33,069 bases of DNA from contig USPM01000010.1 in NCBI GenBank assembly GCA_900556715.1, positions 1 to 33,069 on the forward strand, read 5' to 3'. This DNA is from an uncultured Megamonas sp. GTDB lineage: Bacteria > Bacillota_C > Negativicutes > Selenomonadales > Selenomonadaceae. The notes beneath the pieces were generated by a model. It ran no database searches and was not told the origin of the DNA. It was given only the letters and a program-made list of their open reading frames with translations. The translations under genes and the position numbers were made by a program. Positions 1 to 7,204 of the stretch are shown here, piece after piece. The stretch's first letter is position 1. The number at the start of each line of letters is the position of its first letter.

Positions 1-54
1 AGCGCTTGCCTTACAAGCAAGATGTCAGCAGTTCGATCCTGTTACCGCCCACCA
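1..54 (+). tRNA. tRNA-Val(TAC), 5' truncated by window edge
   Basis: The 3' part of a tRNA is visible. The anticodon stem CTTGC/GCAAG (5-9 and 17-21) closes a seven-base loop with anticodon TAC at 12-14, which reads valine codons. A T-arm with TTCGATC follows, then the 3' acceptor strand ACCGCCC, an A discriminator and an encoded CCA at 52-54. The D-arm and 5' acceptor strand lie outside the window, so upstream tRNA neighbours cannot be seen. A U-tailed terminator follows at once, so this is the last gene of its transcript. Confidence 0.9.
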
Positions 55-66
55 TTAGTAATTAAT

Positions 67-93
67 CTCCTTGATTTTCAAGGAGTTTTTTTA
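67..93 (+). terminator. Rho-independent terminator after tRNA-Val
   Basis: An 8-bp stem CTCCTTGA/TCAAGGAG (67-74, 78-85) with a 3-nt loop is followed by a seven-T run. It ends the tRNA transcript before the riboswitch-controlled crcB unit. Confidence 0.85.
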
Positions 94-109
94 TTTATAA
101 ATTTAATAG

Positions 110-163
110 ATGGTGATGGAGTTCACCGATAAATCTGTAAACGATACAGTAATGACTCCTGTT
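110..163 (+). promoter_or_regulatory. Fluoride riboswitch (crcB motif) aptamer
   Basis: The stretch contains GGTGATGGAGTTCACC at 112-127 and AATGACTCCT at 151-160, the two conserved blocks of the fluoride (crcB) riboswitch, separated by a short variable hairpin (CTGTA...TACAG). It stands directly upstream of crcB, the classical target. Known for the class: fluoride binding stabilises a pseudoknot. Seen here: the 3' block ACTCCT is also the 5' arm of the following terminator, so aptamer folding and terminator formation compete. This predicts that fluoride turns the gene on by antitermination. Confidence 0.92.
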
Positions 164-208
164 ATATTATATTTAATAATTTTAGATATATATAACAGGA
201 GTTTTTTA
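155..208 (+). terminator. Riboswitch expression-platform terminator
   Basis: ACTCCTGTTATAT (155-167) pairs with ATATAACAGGAGT (190-202), followed by a T-run. The 5' arm overlaps the conserved 3' end of the fluoride aptamer, which makes this the regulated terminator of crcB. It lies about 43 bases before the crcB start codon. Confidence 0.85.
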
Positions 209-250
209 TTTATATAAATTAAAAGACCATAAGCAATTGAGGAGGTTTTT

Positions 251-625
251 ATGACAAAATTATTAGTGGTGATGTTAGGTTGTTCTTTAGGTGGAGCTAT
301 GCGATATTTGATTACTACATATGTAAATAAATTAGGCCATTTTCCTTATGGAACATTAACAGTAAATTTAATAGGCTGTTTTCTTATAGGTATTATTGCT
401 ACTATATTGACAGAAAAAATGCAGGGAGCCTCGATGTATCTTTCCTTGTTTTTGACAGTGGGATTTTTAGGAGGACTTACTACATTTTCATCATTTACAA
501 ATGAAACTTTATTATTGTGGCGTACAGGTGATTTTATTTCTGTATTATTAAATGTAGGATTAAATACTTTTGGTGGACTTTTGGTAGCATGGTTAGGTAG
601 AATACTAGTTTATATAGTTTTATAG
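251..625 (+). CDS. crcB: Fluoride channel CrcB/Fluc
   Basis: This 124-residue membrane protein belongs to the CrcB/Fluc family, which exports fluoride as an antiparallel dual-topology dimer in the cytoplasmic membrane. Four hydrophobic segments are visible, with family motifs in order: GGAMRYLIT near the N-terminus, PYGTLTVNLIGCF, and GGLTTFSSFTNE around residues 74-85. The length is typical of the family. A strong GGAGG ribosome site precedes the ATG by six bases. Only one crcB copy is present, so a homodimer is expected rather than the paired-gene heterodimer of some Firmicutes. Control by the upstream fluoride riboswitch is strongly supported by sequence. Confidence 0.95.
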   Translation: MTKLLVVMLGCSLGGAMRYLITTYVNKLGHFPYGTLTVNLIGCFLIGIIATILTEKMQGASMYLSLFLTVGFLGGLTTFSSFTNETLLLWRTGDFISVLLNVGLNTFGGLLVAWLGRILVYIVL

Positions 626-633
626 TCAAAAAT

Positions 634-667
634 AAAAGCGATACAAAATAAATGTATCGCTTTTTTA
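634..667. terminator. Bidirectional terminator between crcB and DUF441 gene
   Basis: AAAAGCGATAC (634-644) pairs with GTATCGCTTTT (654-664). It has A-runs on one side and T-runs on the other, so it can end both the plus-strand crcB transcript and the convergent minus-strand gene. Confidence 0.8.
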
Positions 668-680
668 TTTTATTAAATTC

Positions 681-1136
681 TTAGTGAAATAATTTTAATA
701 AGCTTAAAACCATATATGTAATTCCTCCAGCAATTAAAGGACCAACGGCAACGCCTTTGAAGAAAAATACACCAATCATAGTACCAATTACTAAAGAAGA
801 TACAACATCAGGAGAGTCTTTTAATAATGATATTCCAGAGCCACCAGCTACAGCGGCGAAGATACCAGCTAATAATGCTAATATTCCAATAGGAGAAGTA
901 AAACTATTAATCATCATTTGGATTGTTATTTTGCCATTAGCTAATGGTATCAAAATAGCAATTGTGAGCAAAATAATACCGTAATTTAAGCCATTTGTTT
1001 CTACTAATTGCATTAAACTATCTAAATGAAAGACTTTTAATATTAGAATTATACCAACAGCATAAAATACAGACATATTATGCCCTATATAACTCAATGC
1101 TAAGAGAACTAAGAGAATAATATATTCATTACTCAT
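681..1136 (-). CDS. DUF441 family membrane protein
   Basis: This 151-residue hydrophobic protein has about four to five membrane segments and matches the DUF441 (YeaL-like) family in length and pattern: an N-terminal EYIILLVLLALSYIGHNMS, a central GIILLTIAILIPLANG, and a glycine-rich C-terminal half with FFKGVAVGPLIAGGI. The molecular function of the family is not established. It is transcribed alone, divergent from the amino-acid binding protein and convergent with crcB. A short plus-strand open frame inside it is a shadow. Confidence 0.85.
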   Translation of the reverse strand: MSNEYIILLVLLALSYIGHNMSVFYAVGIILILKVFHLDSLMQLVETNGLNYGIILLTIAILIPLANGKITIQMMINSFTSPIGILALLAGIFAAVAGGSGISLLKDSPDVVSSLVIGTMIGVFFFKGVAVGPLIAGGITYMVLSLLKLFH

Positions 1137-1274
1137 GAAAACACGTCCTTTATATATTTTTTATTTAAATTGTTTTTCTATTTTATCATATGGTTTTTGA
1201 AAAAACAAAAACTGTAAAAAAATTTTTTAAAAACTATAGCTTTTTTATAAAATATTTGTTACAATATAACAAGT

Positions 1275-1300
1275 TAATGCTTTAGCTTATTAAAGCATTA
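1275..1300. repeat. Perfect 10-bp inverted repeat upstream of the binding-protein gene
   Basis: TAATGCTTTA (1275-1284), a 6-base spacer, then TAAAGCATTA (1291-1300). There is no T-run, so it is not a terminator. A TTGTTACAAT stretch that could hold a -10 hexamer (TACAAT, 1260-1265) lies just upstream. This would place the repeat at the start of the transcript, as an operator or a 5' leader hairpin. Confidence 0.6.
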
Positions 1301-1350
1301 CTATGAAATTATAGATAAATATTATATATTTATATTGGGAGGAAATTTTT

Positions 1351-2151
1351 ATGAAAAAGTTATTAGTATTGTGTTTATCTATGCTATTAGGAGTTATGTT
1401 AATAGCAGGTTGTGGAAGCGAAGAAAAACAAACATCTTCTTCTAGTGGAAGCAGTGATAAACCTATTGTTATTGGTTTAGATGATAGTTATCCACCAATG
1501 GGATTTAAAGATGAAAATAATGAAATTGTTGGTTTTGATATAGACTTAGCTAAAGAAGCTACAAAAAGACTTAATCGTCCAGTAGAATTCAAAGCAATTG
1601 ATTGGTCTAGTAAAGAAGCAGAACTTAAAAGTGGTCGTGTAGATATTCTTTGGAACGGTTTAGATATTACAGAAAAACGTAAAGAAAATATGTTATTTAG
1701 CGATCCATATATGAAAAATCGTCAAGTTGTATTTGTTCCAGTGAATTCCGACATAAAATCTCTTGAAGATTTAAAAGGCAAAGTAATTGGTACACAAAGT
1801 GGTAGTACAGCAGAAGATTTCTTAGATAATAATAAAGATTATGCAGCTCAATTTGGTGAAGTAAAAAAATATGGTGATTATATCGATGCTTTCATGGATT
1901 TAGAAAATGGCAGAATTGATGCTGTTGTAACTGATGAACTTATTGGTACTTATTATATGCAAAAACATGCTGATGCATTTAAAGAAACTGATATTGTTGT
2001 AGGTGAACCTACTGATTTTGGTATTGCGTTTGCAAAAGACAATCAAGCTCTTCGCGATGATGTTCAAAAAGTAATGAATGAAATGAAAGCTGATGGCACA
2101 ATTGCTAAGATTTCTGAAAAATGGTTTGGTAAAGATATAACTACAAAATAA
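1351..2151 (+). CDS. Amino-acid ABC transporter substrate-binding lipoprotein (SBP family 3)
   Basis: This 266-residue protein has a lipoprotein signal ending in LIAGC (Cys21 is the predicted lipidated residue), a serine-rich linker, then a periplasmic-binding-protein fold of the polar amino-acid class. Typical features are DSYPPMGFKDENNEIVGFDIDLAKE, TEKRKENMLFSDPYM, whose arginine normally contacts the ligand carboxylate, and DAVVTDELIG in the second lobe. Ligand specificity cannot be read from sequence. No permease or ATPase gene adjoins it, so it is an orphan that must work with a transporter encoded elsewhere. It has its own GGAGG ribosome site and its own terminator, so it is probably monocistronic. 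Confidence 0.9.
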   Translation: MKKLLVLCLSMLLGVMLIAGCGSEEKQTSSSSGSSDKPIVIGLDDSYPPMGFKDENNEIVGFDIDLAKEATKRLNRPVEFKAIDWSSKEAELKSGRVDILWNGLDITEKRKENMLFSDPYMKNRQVVFVPVNSDIKSLEDLKGKVIGTQSGSTAEDFLDNNKDYAAQFGEVKKYGDYIDAFMDLENGRIDAVVTDELIGTYYMQKHADAFKETDIVVGEPTDFGIAFAKDNQALRDDVQKVMNEMKADGTIAKISEKWFGKDITTK

Positions 2152-2162
2152 TAATAATGAAT

Positions 2163-2193
2163 AAAAGCGAGAACGATAAGTTCTCGCTTTTTT
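2163..2193. terminator. Bidirectional terminator
   Basis: GCGAGAAC (2167-2174) pairs with GTTCTCGC (2180-2187), flanked by AAAA and TTTTTT. It serves the binding-protein gene and the convergent EamA gene, whose stop codon overlaps its edge. Confidence 0.85.
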
Positions 2194-3067
2194 ATTTGGA
2201 TAATATGGTTACAGCTAAAATAATGATAATGGCACCGATGAATTCAAATAAACCAAATGATATATTTAAAAATATAATTGATAAAATAATTGAAGAAAAT
2301 GGTTCTAATGAAGCAAATACACTGATTTTTGTAGGTGAAAGATATTTTGTACTTTCAAGATAGGCACAAAAAGCTATTGCTGTACCAAAAATAATAATAG
2401 CCGATAGCGTAATTATCATATCAATATCTAAAATTCCTGTAAAATCCCATGGCTTTTGATAAAAGGACATTAAGATACCACCAATTAACATACCCCAACC
2501 AATGATTAGTGTAGAACGCCATTTTTTGATGATGGTTCGAGGTTGTAATGTATAAAAAGCAGCAAAGCAAGCACAAACAAGTCCCCAGATGAGAGCTTCT
2601 ACAGATATTGCTAAAGTGGAAAAATTTCCTTTAGTAACTAGGAAAAAAGTCCCTAGCATAGCTAAGAAGATAGCAAGTAATTCTTTAAATGAAGGTAAGC
2701 GATGAGTTGTAATTAATAGATAAAGAACAATAGCAATTGGCATTAAATATTGTAGTATAGTAGCTGTAGCGGCATTACTATGAACAATAGTACCAAAGTA
2801 TGTATATTGAACGCCTAACATACCAAAAACACCAAAACATATTAAAGGAAATTTATCTTTAGTATGCCAAATAGAAAAAATATTTCCCTGATGTAAAATA
2901 GCATCAATACATAGTAAAATAATACCTGATAAAATTAAGCGAACAGTGACTAGCCATTCAGCGGATATTGCCTTATCTACAAATAAATGTTGAGATAATA
3001 CTCCAGAGGCACCCCATAATATAGTACCTGTGACTATAAGTAATGTACCTTTTAATTGTGAAGACAT
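2192..3067 (-). CDS. EamA/DMT-superfamily transporter
   Basis: This 291-residue integral membrane protein has about ten hydrophobic segments arranged as two EamA repeats of five. Recognisable features are an N-terminal TLLIVTGTILWGASGV and a second-repeat WGLVCACFAAFYTLQPR. The superfamily holds exporters of amino acids and other metabolites, and the substrate cannot be inferred here. The C-terminal SLEPFSSIILSIIFL is the usual proline-containing helix. A ribosome site (GGAGG on the minus strand) precedes the ATG. It stands alone and faces the rubredoxin-reductase gene divergently. Confidence 0.9.
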   Translation of the reverse strand: MSSQLKGTLLIVTGTILWGASGVLSQHLFVDKAISAEWLVTVRLILSGIILLCIDAILHQGNIFSIWHTKDKFPLICFGVFGMLGVQYTYFGTIVHSNAATATILQYLMPIAIVLYLLITTHRLPSFKELLAIFLAMLGTFFLVTKGNFSTLAISVEALIWGLVCACFAAFYTLQPRTIIKKWRSTLIIGWGMLIGGILMSFYQKPWDFTGILDIDMIITLSAIIIFGTAIAFCAYLESTKYLSPTKISVFASLEPFSSIILSIIFLNISFGLFEFIGAIIIILAVTILSK

Positions 3068-3227
3068 AATGACCTCCTGAAAATATATGAAAATAATAGC
3101 TATATTCTATTATTTTTTTTATTTATTGTAAATAAGTGTTGCTTTTTAAAGGTGATTATATTAAAATTTAGATAAGATATTAATTAATAATTATTATTTA
3201 TTAAAAATATATTAAGGAGATGAGACT

Positions 3228-3869
3228 ATGGAAATGTCAGCATTATGGAAATTGAGTTACGGAATGTATGCTATTGGTACATTAGATGGGACTAGACCAA
3301 CAGGTTGTATCGTAAATACAGTTATTCAAATTACTAGTGATAATCCGGTTATTGCTATTAGTATGAATAAGAATAACTATACTTATGAATGTATAAAACG
3401 CACAGGTAGATTTTCAGTATCTATTTTATCAGAACAAACTACACAAAATGTAATAGCAAAATTAGGTTTTTCTTCAGGAAAAGATACGGATAAATTTGAT
3501 GGTGATATTTTTGCATGGGAATATATGGACGGTCTTCCTGTCGTAAATGAAAATAGTTGTGCACATATAACGGCAGAAGTTATTACTATGACAGAAATGG
3601 AAACTCATTTTGTAATTTTAGCACGTGTACAAGATGCAAAAGTAGTTTCTAATTATAATCCAATGACTTATAAATATTATCATGAAGTAATTAAGGGAAA
3701 AGCACCAAAAAATGCACCGACATATCAAGCTCCAGAAAAGATTACAGATAAAGAAACATGGGCTTGTCAAGTTTGTGGGTATATTTATGAAGGTGATTTA
3801 ACTAAAGAACCAGATGATTTTGTTTGTCCTATTTGTAAACAGCCAAAATCCATGTTTAAAAAGCAATAA
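3228..3869 (+). CDS. Flavin reductase with C-terminal rubredoxin domain (high-molecular-weight rubredoxin)
   Basis: Residues 1 to about 165 form a flavin-reductase-like FMN-binding split barrel (SYGMYAIGTLDGTRPTGCIVNT, then NPVIAISMNKNNYTYE). Residues 178-213 form a short rubredoxin-type iron site with Cys180/Cys183 and Cys200/Cys203. The C-terminal domain is closer in size to a rubrerythrin tail than to a full 50-residue rubredoxin. In clostridia such as Moorella this architecture passes electrons from NAD(P)H to flavodiiron proteins that reduce NO or O2. No flavodiiron gene is in the window. An AAGGAG site precedes the ATG by eight bases. The gene is monocistronic with its own terminator. 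Confidence 0.88.
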   Translation: MEMSALWKLSYGMYAIGTLDGTRPTGCIVNTVIQITSDNPVIAISMNKNNYTYECIKRTGRFSVSILSEQTTQNVIAKLGFSSGKDTDKFDGDIFAWEYMDGLPVVNENSCAHITAEVITMTEMETHFVILARVQDAKVVSNYNPMTYKYYHEVIKGKAPKNAPTYQAPEKITDKETWACQVCGYIYEGDLTKEPDDFVCPICKQPKSMFKKQ

Positions 3870-3906
3870 TATGTTTATATAAGTTTATATAATTTGATAA
3901 GAAAAT

Positions 3907-3939
3907 AAAAAAGCTGACCATTTCTAGGTCAGCTTTTTA
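3907..3939. terminator. Bidirectional terminator
   Basis: AAAAAGCTGACC and GGTCAGCTTTTT form a strong stem between the convergent rubredoxin-fusion and YgbA-type genes. Confidence 0.85.
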
Positions 3940-3955
3940 TCTTGGTTAAAATAAT

Positions 3956-4375
3956 TTATTTTTTGGAACGAGCTTTAGCTTTAGCAGCTTGTTTTTTCTC
4001 TTGTTCATGTTTTGCGTAATCTACGCCCCAGCTTTTCATCTTATGTTTGAAAGCTAACATTGGATGACGTAAGAACATTTTTTTCTGTGTGCTTTGCATA
4101 ATATTGCGAAATTCTTTTGTCTGTTTAGTGCCAAAACAAGGGCGGTCACAACGTTCACAGATTGGTTTAGTGATACCATATGGACATCTACTGATTTTCG
4201 TCATTACTGTAGTCAATAATGCTGTACATTTTGGACAAAGTTTACTTCCAGATGTATTATGATGGCTGTGACAATAAACACCAAATGTTTTACGAATTTC
4301 TTCTTTTTCTTTAGGTACATTGTTTTTTATTTCAACCGGTTTTCTTTTTGGTAAAAATCTTGAAAAAATTCCCAT
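3956..4375 (-). CDS. YgbA-type (nitrous oxide-stimulated promoter family) cysteine-rich protein
   Basis: This 139-residue cysteine-rich protein matches the YgbA_NO family. The core has Cys35, a CPKC pair (47/50), Cys64 in RCPYG, then CERCDRPC (73, 76, 80), followed by the helical segment MFLRHPMLAFKHKMKSWG that ends this family. The N-terminus is basic and the tail is lysine/alanine-rich. In enterobacteria ygbA is induced by nitric oxide. The cysteines suggest metal or Fe-S binding, but the biochemical role is not fixed. The neighbouring NAD(P)H:flavodiiron-type reductase is consistent with a shared nitrosative-stress role, which is inference. Confidence 0.85.
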   Translation of the reverse strand: MGIFSRFLPKRKPVEIKNNVPKEKEEIRKTFGVYCHSHHNTSGSKLCPKCTALLTTVMTKISRCPYGITKPICERCDRPCFGTKQTKEFRNIMQSTQKKMFLRHPMLAFKHKMKSWGVDYAKHEQEKKQAAKAKARSKK

Positions 4376-4422
4376 AGCAGTCTCCCCTGATTTATAATTA
4401 TAAATTTATAAGTACTTATTTA

Positions 4423-4451
4423 ATTTTACGGTTTATTATAATTTATGTCAA
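4423..4451 (-). promoter_or_regulatory. Candidate promoter of the YgbA-type gene
   Basis: On the minus strand TTGACA (4451-4446) is followed after 17 bases by TAAAAT (4428-4423), a near-consensus sigma-A promoter about 50 bases before the start codon. Confidence 0.55.
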
Positions 4452-4539
4452 GAAATAGCATAATAGTTTGACAAGGTTTAATTTTTATGATAGTGTCTTT
4501 CTTAATAAGATTAGGTATTATTTGGAGTGTATAATTGAT

Positions 4540-5601
4540 ATGATAAAGTTAAAAAATATTGTAAAGACTTATGATACCCCAAATGGTTCAGTACACGCAT
4601 TAAAAGATATTAATTTAGAAATTAAGCGTGGAGAAATTTATGGGATTATCGGTTTAAGTGGTGCGGGTAAATCTACATTAGTTCGTTGTATAAATATGCT
4701 AGAAAGACCTACTTCTGGTAGTGTTATTGTTGATGGTAAAGATTTAACTACAATGACAGAATCACAGCTTCGTGAAGCTAGAAAAGATATTGGGATGATA
4801 TTCCAACATTTTAATTTATTGTCTACTTCCACAGTATATGATAATATTGCTTTTCCTTTAAAATTAGCAGGAAAATCTAAAGAAGAAATAAAGTCTAAAG
4901 TAGAACCTTTATTAAAATTGGTTGGTCTTGAAAATAAAGCTCATCAATATCCATCTCAATTATCTGGCGGTCAAAAACAACGTGTAGGTATAGCGAGAGC
5001 TTTGGCTAATGATACAAAAATATTATTATGTGATGAAGCGACATCAGCACTTGATCCTCAGACAACAAAAGCTATATTGGAATTAATTAGAGATATAAAT
5101 AAAAAATTGCAATTGACAGTAGTAGTAATCACTCATGAAATGCAGGTTATTAAAGACCTTTGTGATAAGGTAGCTGTATTAGACCATGGTGTAATTGCAG
5201 AAAATGGTACAGTATTAGAAATTTTTACTAATCCTAAAGAGCCAATTACTAAAGAATTCATGAGTGTACTTAGTAGCAATGAACTTCCAGCAGCTTATCG
5301 CAATGGTAAAGTGCATAAGGAATATATAAAAGATGCAACTATGTTACTTCGTTTGACTTTTATCGGAGAGTCAGCAGATAATCCAGTAATTGCAGGGCTC
5401 ATTCGTAAATTCCCAGAGTTAGATATAAGTATATTATTTGGAGATTTATCTCAGATTCAAATGGTACAATTTGGCAGAATGATCATCGGTTTAGATGGAC
5501 AAGAAGACCAGATTAAAGAAGCGATAAAATCTCTAATGGAACAAGATTTAAAAGTGGAGGTGATAGGATATGTTCAGCGACGCACTCATGTTATTGCCTA
5601 A
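4540..5601 (+). CDS. metN: Methionine ABC transporter ATP-binding protein MetN
   Basis: The ATPase of the MetNIQ importer for D/L-methionine, 353 residues. Walker A is GLSGAGKST (38-46). The LSGGQ signature in QLSGGQKQRVGIARAL, Walker B ILLCDEATSALD and the H-loop histidine in VVITHEM follow in order. A C-terminal NIL domain (from about residue 265) is the regulatory methionine-sensing module of MetN. The ATG at 4540 is chosen because it starts with the conserved MIKLKNIVKTY and follows GGAG at 4524. A longer frame from TTG 4468 would run through a likely -35 element. It overlaps metI by 32 bases, so translation is coupled. No SAM riboswitch is visible upstream. Confidence 0.95.
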   Translation: MIKLKNIVKTYDTPNGSVHALKDINLEIKRGEIYGIIGLSGAGKSTLVRCINMLERPTSGSVIVDGKDLTTMTESQLREARKDIGMIFQHFNLLSTSTVYDNIAFPLKLAGKSKEEIKSKVEPLLKLVGLENKAHQYPSQLSGGQKQRVGIARALANDTKILLCDEATSALDPQTTKAILELIRDINKKLQLTVVVITHEMQVIKDLCDKVAVLDHGVIAENGTVLEIFTNPKEPITKEFMSVLSSNELPAAYRNGKVHKEYIKDATMLLRLTFIGESADNPVIAGLIRKFPELDISILFGDLSQIQMVQFGRMIIGLDGQEDQIKEAIKSLMEQDLKVEVIGYVQRRTHVIA

Positions 5602-6223
5602 GGCCTTAGGTGAAACTGTATATATGGTAGCTGTATCCATGATTGTTGCCTCTGCTATAGGTATTCCTCTTGGTGTATTATTATTGGCTACAGGTAAAAA
5701 TCAGGTTTTAGAATTAGGTATAGCTAATAAAACATTATCTGCTATTGTAAACTGTGTACGTTCTATTCCATTTATTATTTTAATGGTAGCAATTATTCCT
5801 TTTACAAGATTAGTAGTAGGTTCATCTATCGGCACAACAGCAGCTATTGTACCGCTTATTATAGCTTCTATACCTCTTATTGCTCGTTTGGTGGAAACTT
5901 CCCTTCGTGAAGTTCCTTATGGTTTGATAGAAGCAGCTTTATCTATGGGAGCAACACCTTATCAGATCATAAGACGTGTATTGCTTCCAGAGGCTATGCC
6001 AAGTATTGTAGCACAACTGACAACTGTTATTATTGTCTTAATTGGTGAATCTGCTATGGCTGGTGCTGTAGGTGGCGGTGGCTTAGGTGATTTGGCTATT
6101 CGTTATGGATATCAGCGTTTTAATCCAGAAGTAATGTTAGCGACTGTTGTCGTTCTTATTATATTAGTTCAAGTAATTCAATTTTTAGGTAATATGTTAG
6201 CTAAAAAATTGAATAAGAAATAA
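5570..6223 (+). CDS. metI: Methionine ABC transporter permease MetI
   Basis: A 217-residue permease with about five membrane segments. The BPD_transp_1 coupling region around EAALSMGATPYQIIRRVLLPEAMPS holds the EAA motif that docks on MetN. The central AGAVGGGGLGDLAIRYGYQRF is highly typical of MetI. The ATG lies inside the metN 3' end after an excellent GGAGGTGAT ribosome site (5556-5564). It is the middle gene of the operon, with 27 bases before metQ. Confidence 0.95.
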   Translation: MFSDALMLLPKALGETVYMVAVSMIVASAIGIPLGVLLLATGKNQVLELGIANKTLSAIVNCVRSIPFIILMVAIIPFTRLVVGSSIGTTAAIVPLIIASIPLIARLVETSLREVPYGLIEAALSMGATPYQIIRRVLLPEAMPSIVAQLTTVIIVLIGESAMAGAVGGGGLGDLAIRYGYQRFNPEVMLATVVVLIILVQVIQFLGNMLAKKLNKK

Positions 6224-6250
6224 TTTTATTTATATTAAGGAGGATTTCGA

Positions 6251-7066
6251 ATGAAAAAACTATTGGCAGTAATTGCTACTGCACTTTTAGCAGTAGTAGC
6301 TCTAGCTGGTTGTGGTTCTAGTACAGATACTGTATCTAGTGAAAAAACTGTATTGAAGGTTGGAGCAACAGCTGTGCCTCATGCGGAAATCTTAGAACAG
6401 GTAAAACCTGAATTAGCTAAAGAAGGCATTGACTTACAGATTGTTGAATTCAATGATTATGTACAACCAAACTTAGCTTTAAATGATGGGGAATTAGATG
6501 CAAACTTTTTCCAACATCAACCTTATTTGGATGAATTTACAGCAGAACATAGTGTAAAACTTGTAAGTGCTGGCGGTGTTCATATTGAACCTATGGGCAT
6601 TTATTCTAAAAAAGTAAAATCTCTTGATGAATTAAAAGATGGTGCTTTAGTAGCTATTCCTAATGATCCAACAAATGGCGGTCGTGCTTTACTTTTAATG
6701 GCTAAAGCTGGTATTATTACATTAAAAGATAATAATGATATCAAAGCAACAGTACAAGATGTAACAGCAAATCCTAAAAATATTCAGTTCCAAGAAGTAG
6801 AAGCAGCTCAACTTCCACGTGTTTTAGATGATGTAGATGCTGCGGTAATTAATACAAATTATGCAATGCAAGCAGGTTTTGTACCAGCTAGCGATGCTTT
6901 AATTATCGAAGATAGTACATCTCCATATGTAAATATTGTAGCTGTTAGAGAAGGCGATCAGGATAAACCTGCTATTCAAAAATTAATGAAAGCTTTAAAA
7001 TCTGAAGCTGTTAAAAAATTCATTGAAGAAAAATATAAAGGTGCAGTAGTTCCTGCTTTTGAATAA
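6251..7066 (+). CDS. metQ: Methionine-binding lipoprotein MetQ (NlpA family)
   Basis: A 271-residue binding protein with the lipobox LAGC (Cys21) and the NlpA/MetQ fold: KVGATAVPHAEILEQVKP, LNDGELDANFFQHQPYLDEF, GGVHIEPMGIYSKKVKSL, and the late INTNYAMQAG that lines the methionine site. It delivers methionine to MetNI at the outer face of the cytoplasmic membrane. An AAGGAGG site precedes the ATG. It is the last gene of the operon, followed by a very strong terminator. Confidence 0.95.
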   Translation: MKKLLAVIATALLAVVALAGCGSSTDTVSSEKTVLKVGATAVPHAEILEQVKPELAKEGIDLQIVEFNDYVQPNLALNDGELDANFFQHQPYLDEFTAEHSVKLVSAGGVHIEPMGIYSKKVKSLDELKDGALVAIPNDPTNGGRALLLMAKAGIITLKDNNDIKATVQDVTANPKNIQFQEVEAAQLPRVLDDVDAAVINTNYAMQAGFVPASDALIIEDSTSPYVNIVAVREGDQDKPAIQKLMKALKSEAVKKFIEEKYKGAVVPAFE

Positions 7067-7078
7067 GCTTAAAGGAAA

Positions 7079-7127
7079 GAAGATATCTACAATAGATAAT
7101 AATTTATTGTAGATATCTTCTTTTTTT
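7079..7127 (+). terminator. Terminator of metNIQ
   Basis: A perfect 16-bp stem GAAGATATCTACAATA/TATTGTAGATATCTTC (7079-7094, 7105-7120) is followed by seven T residues. Confidence 0.92.
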
Positions 7128-7204
7128 AGCAGGAATAAAAAGCATCAATATCTAAATAAATAGGTATGATATTTTTATTTAAATGTCAATGGAGGGATTT
7201 TTAT

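Noticed and set aside
757..984. Plus-strand open frame inside the DUF441 gene
   Set aside because: A shadow frame rich in Asn/Ile/Pro with no ribosome site.
4468..4539. Longer metN frame starting at TTG 4468
   Set aside because: It would read through a TTGACA -35 hexamer and adds no conserved residues; ATG 4540 begins the standard MetN sequence and has GGAG upstream.
7166..7204. Upstream ATG for the amylosucrase gene
   Set aside because: No ribosome site precedes it; GGAGGG is placed correctly for the ATG at 7205.
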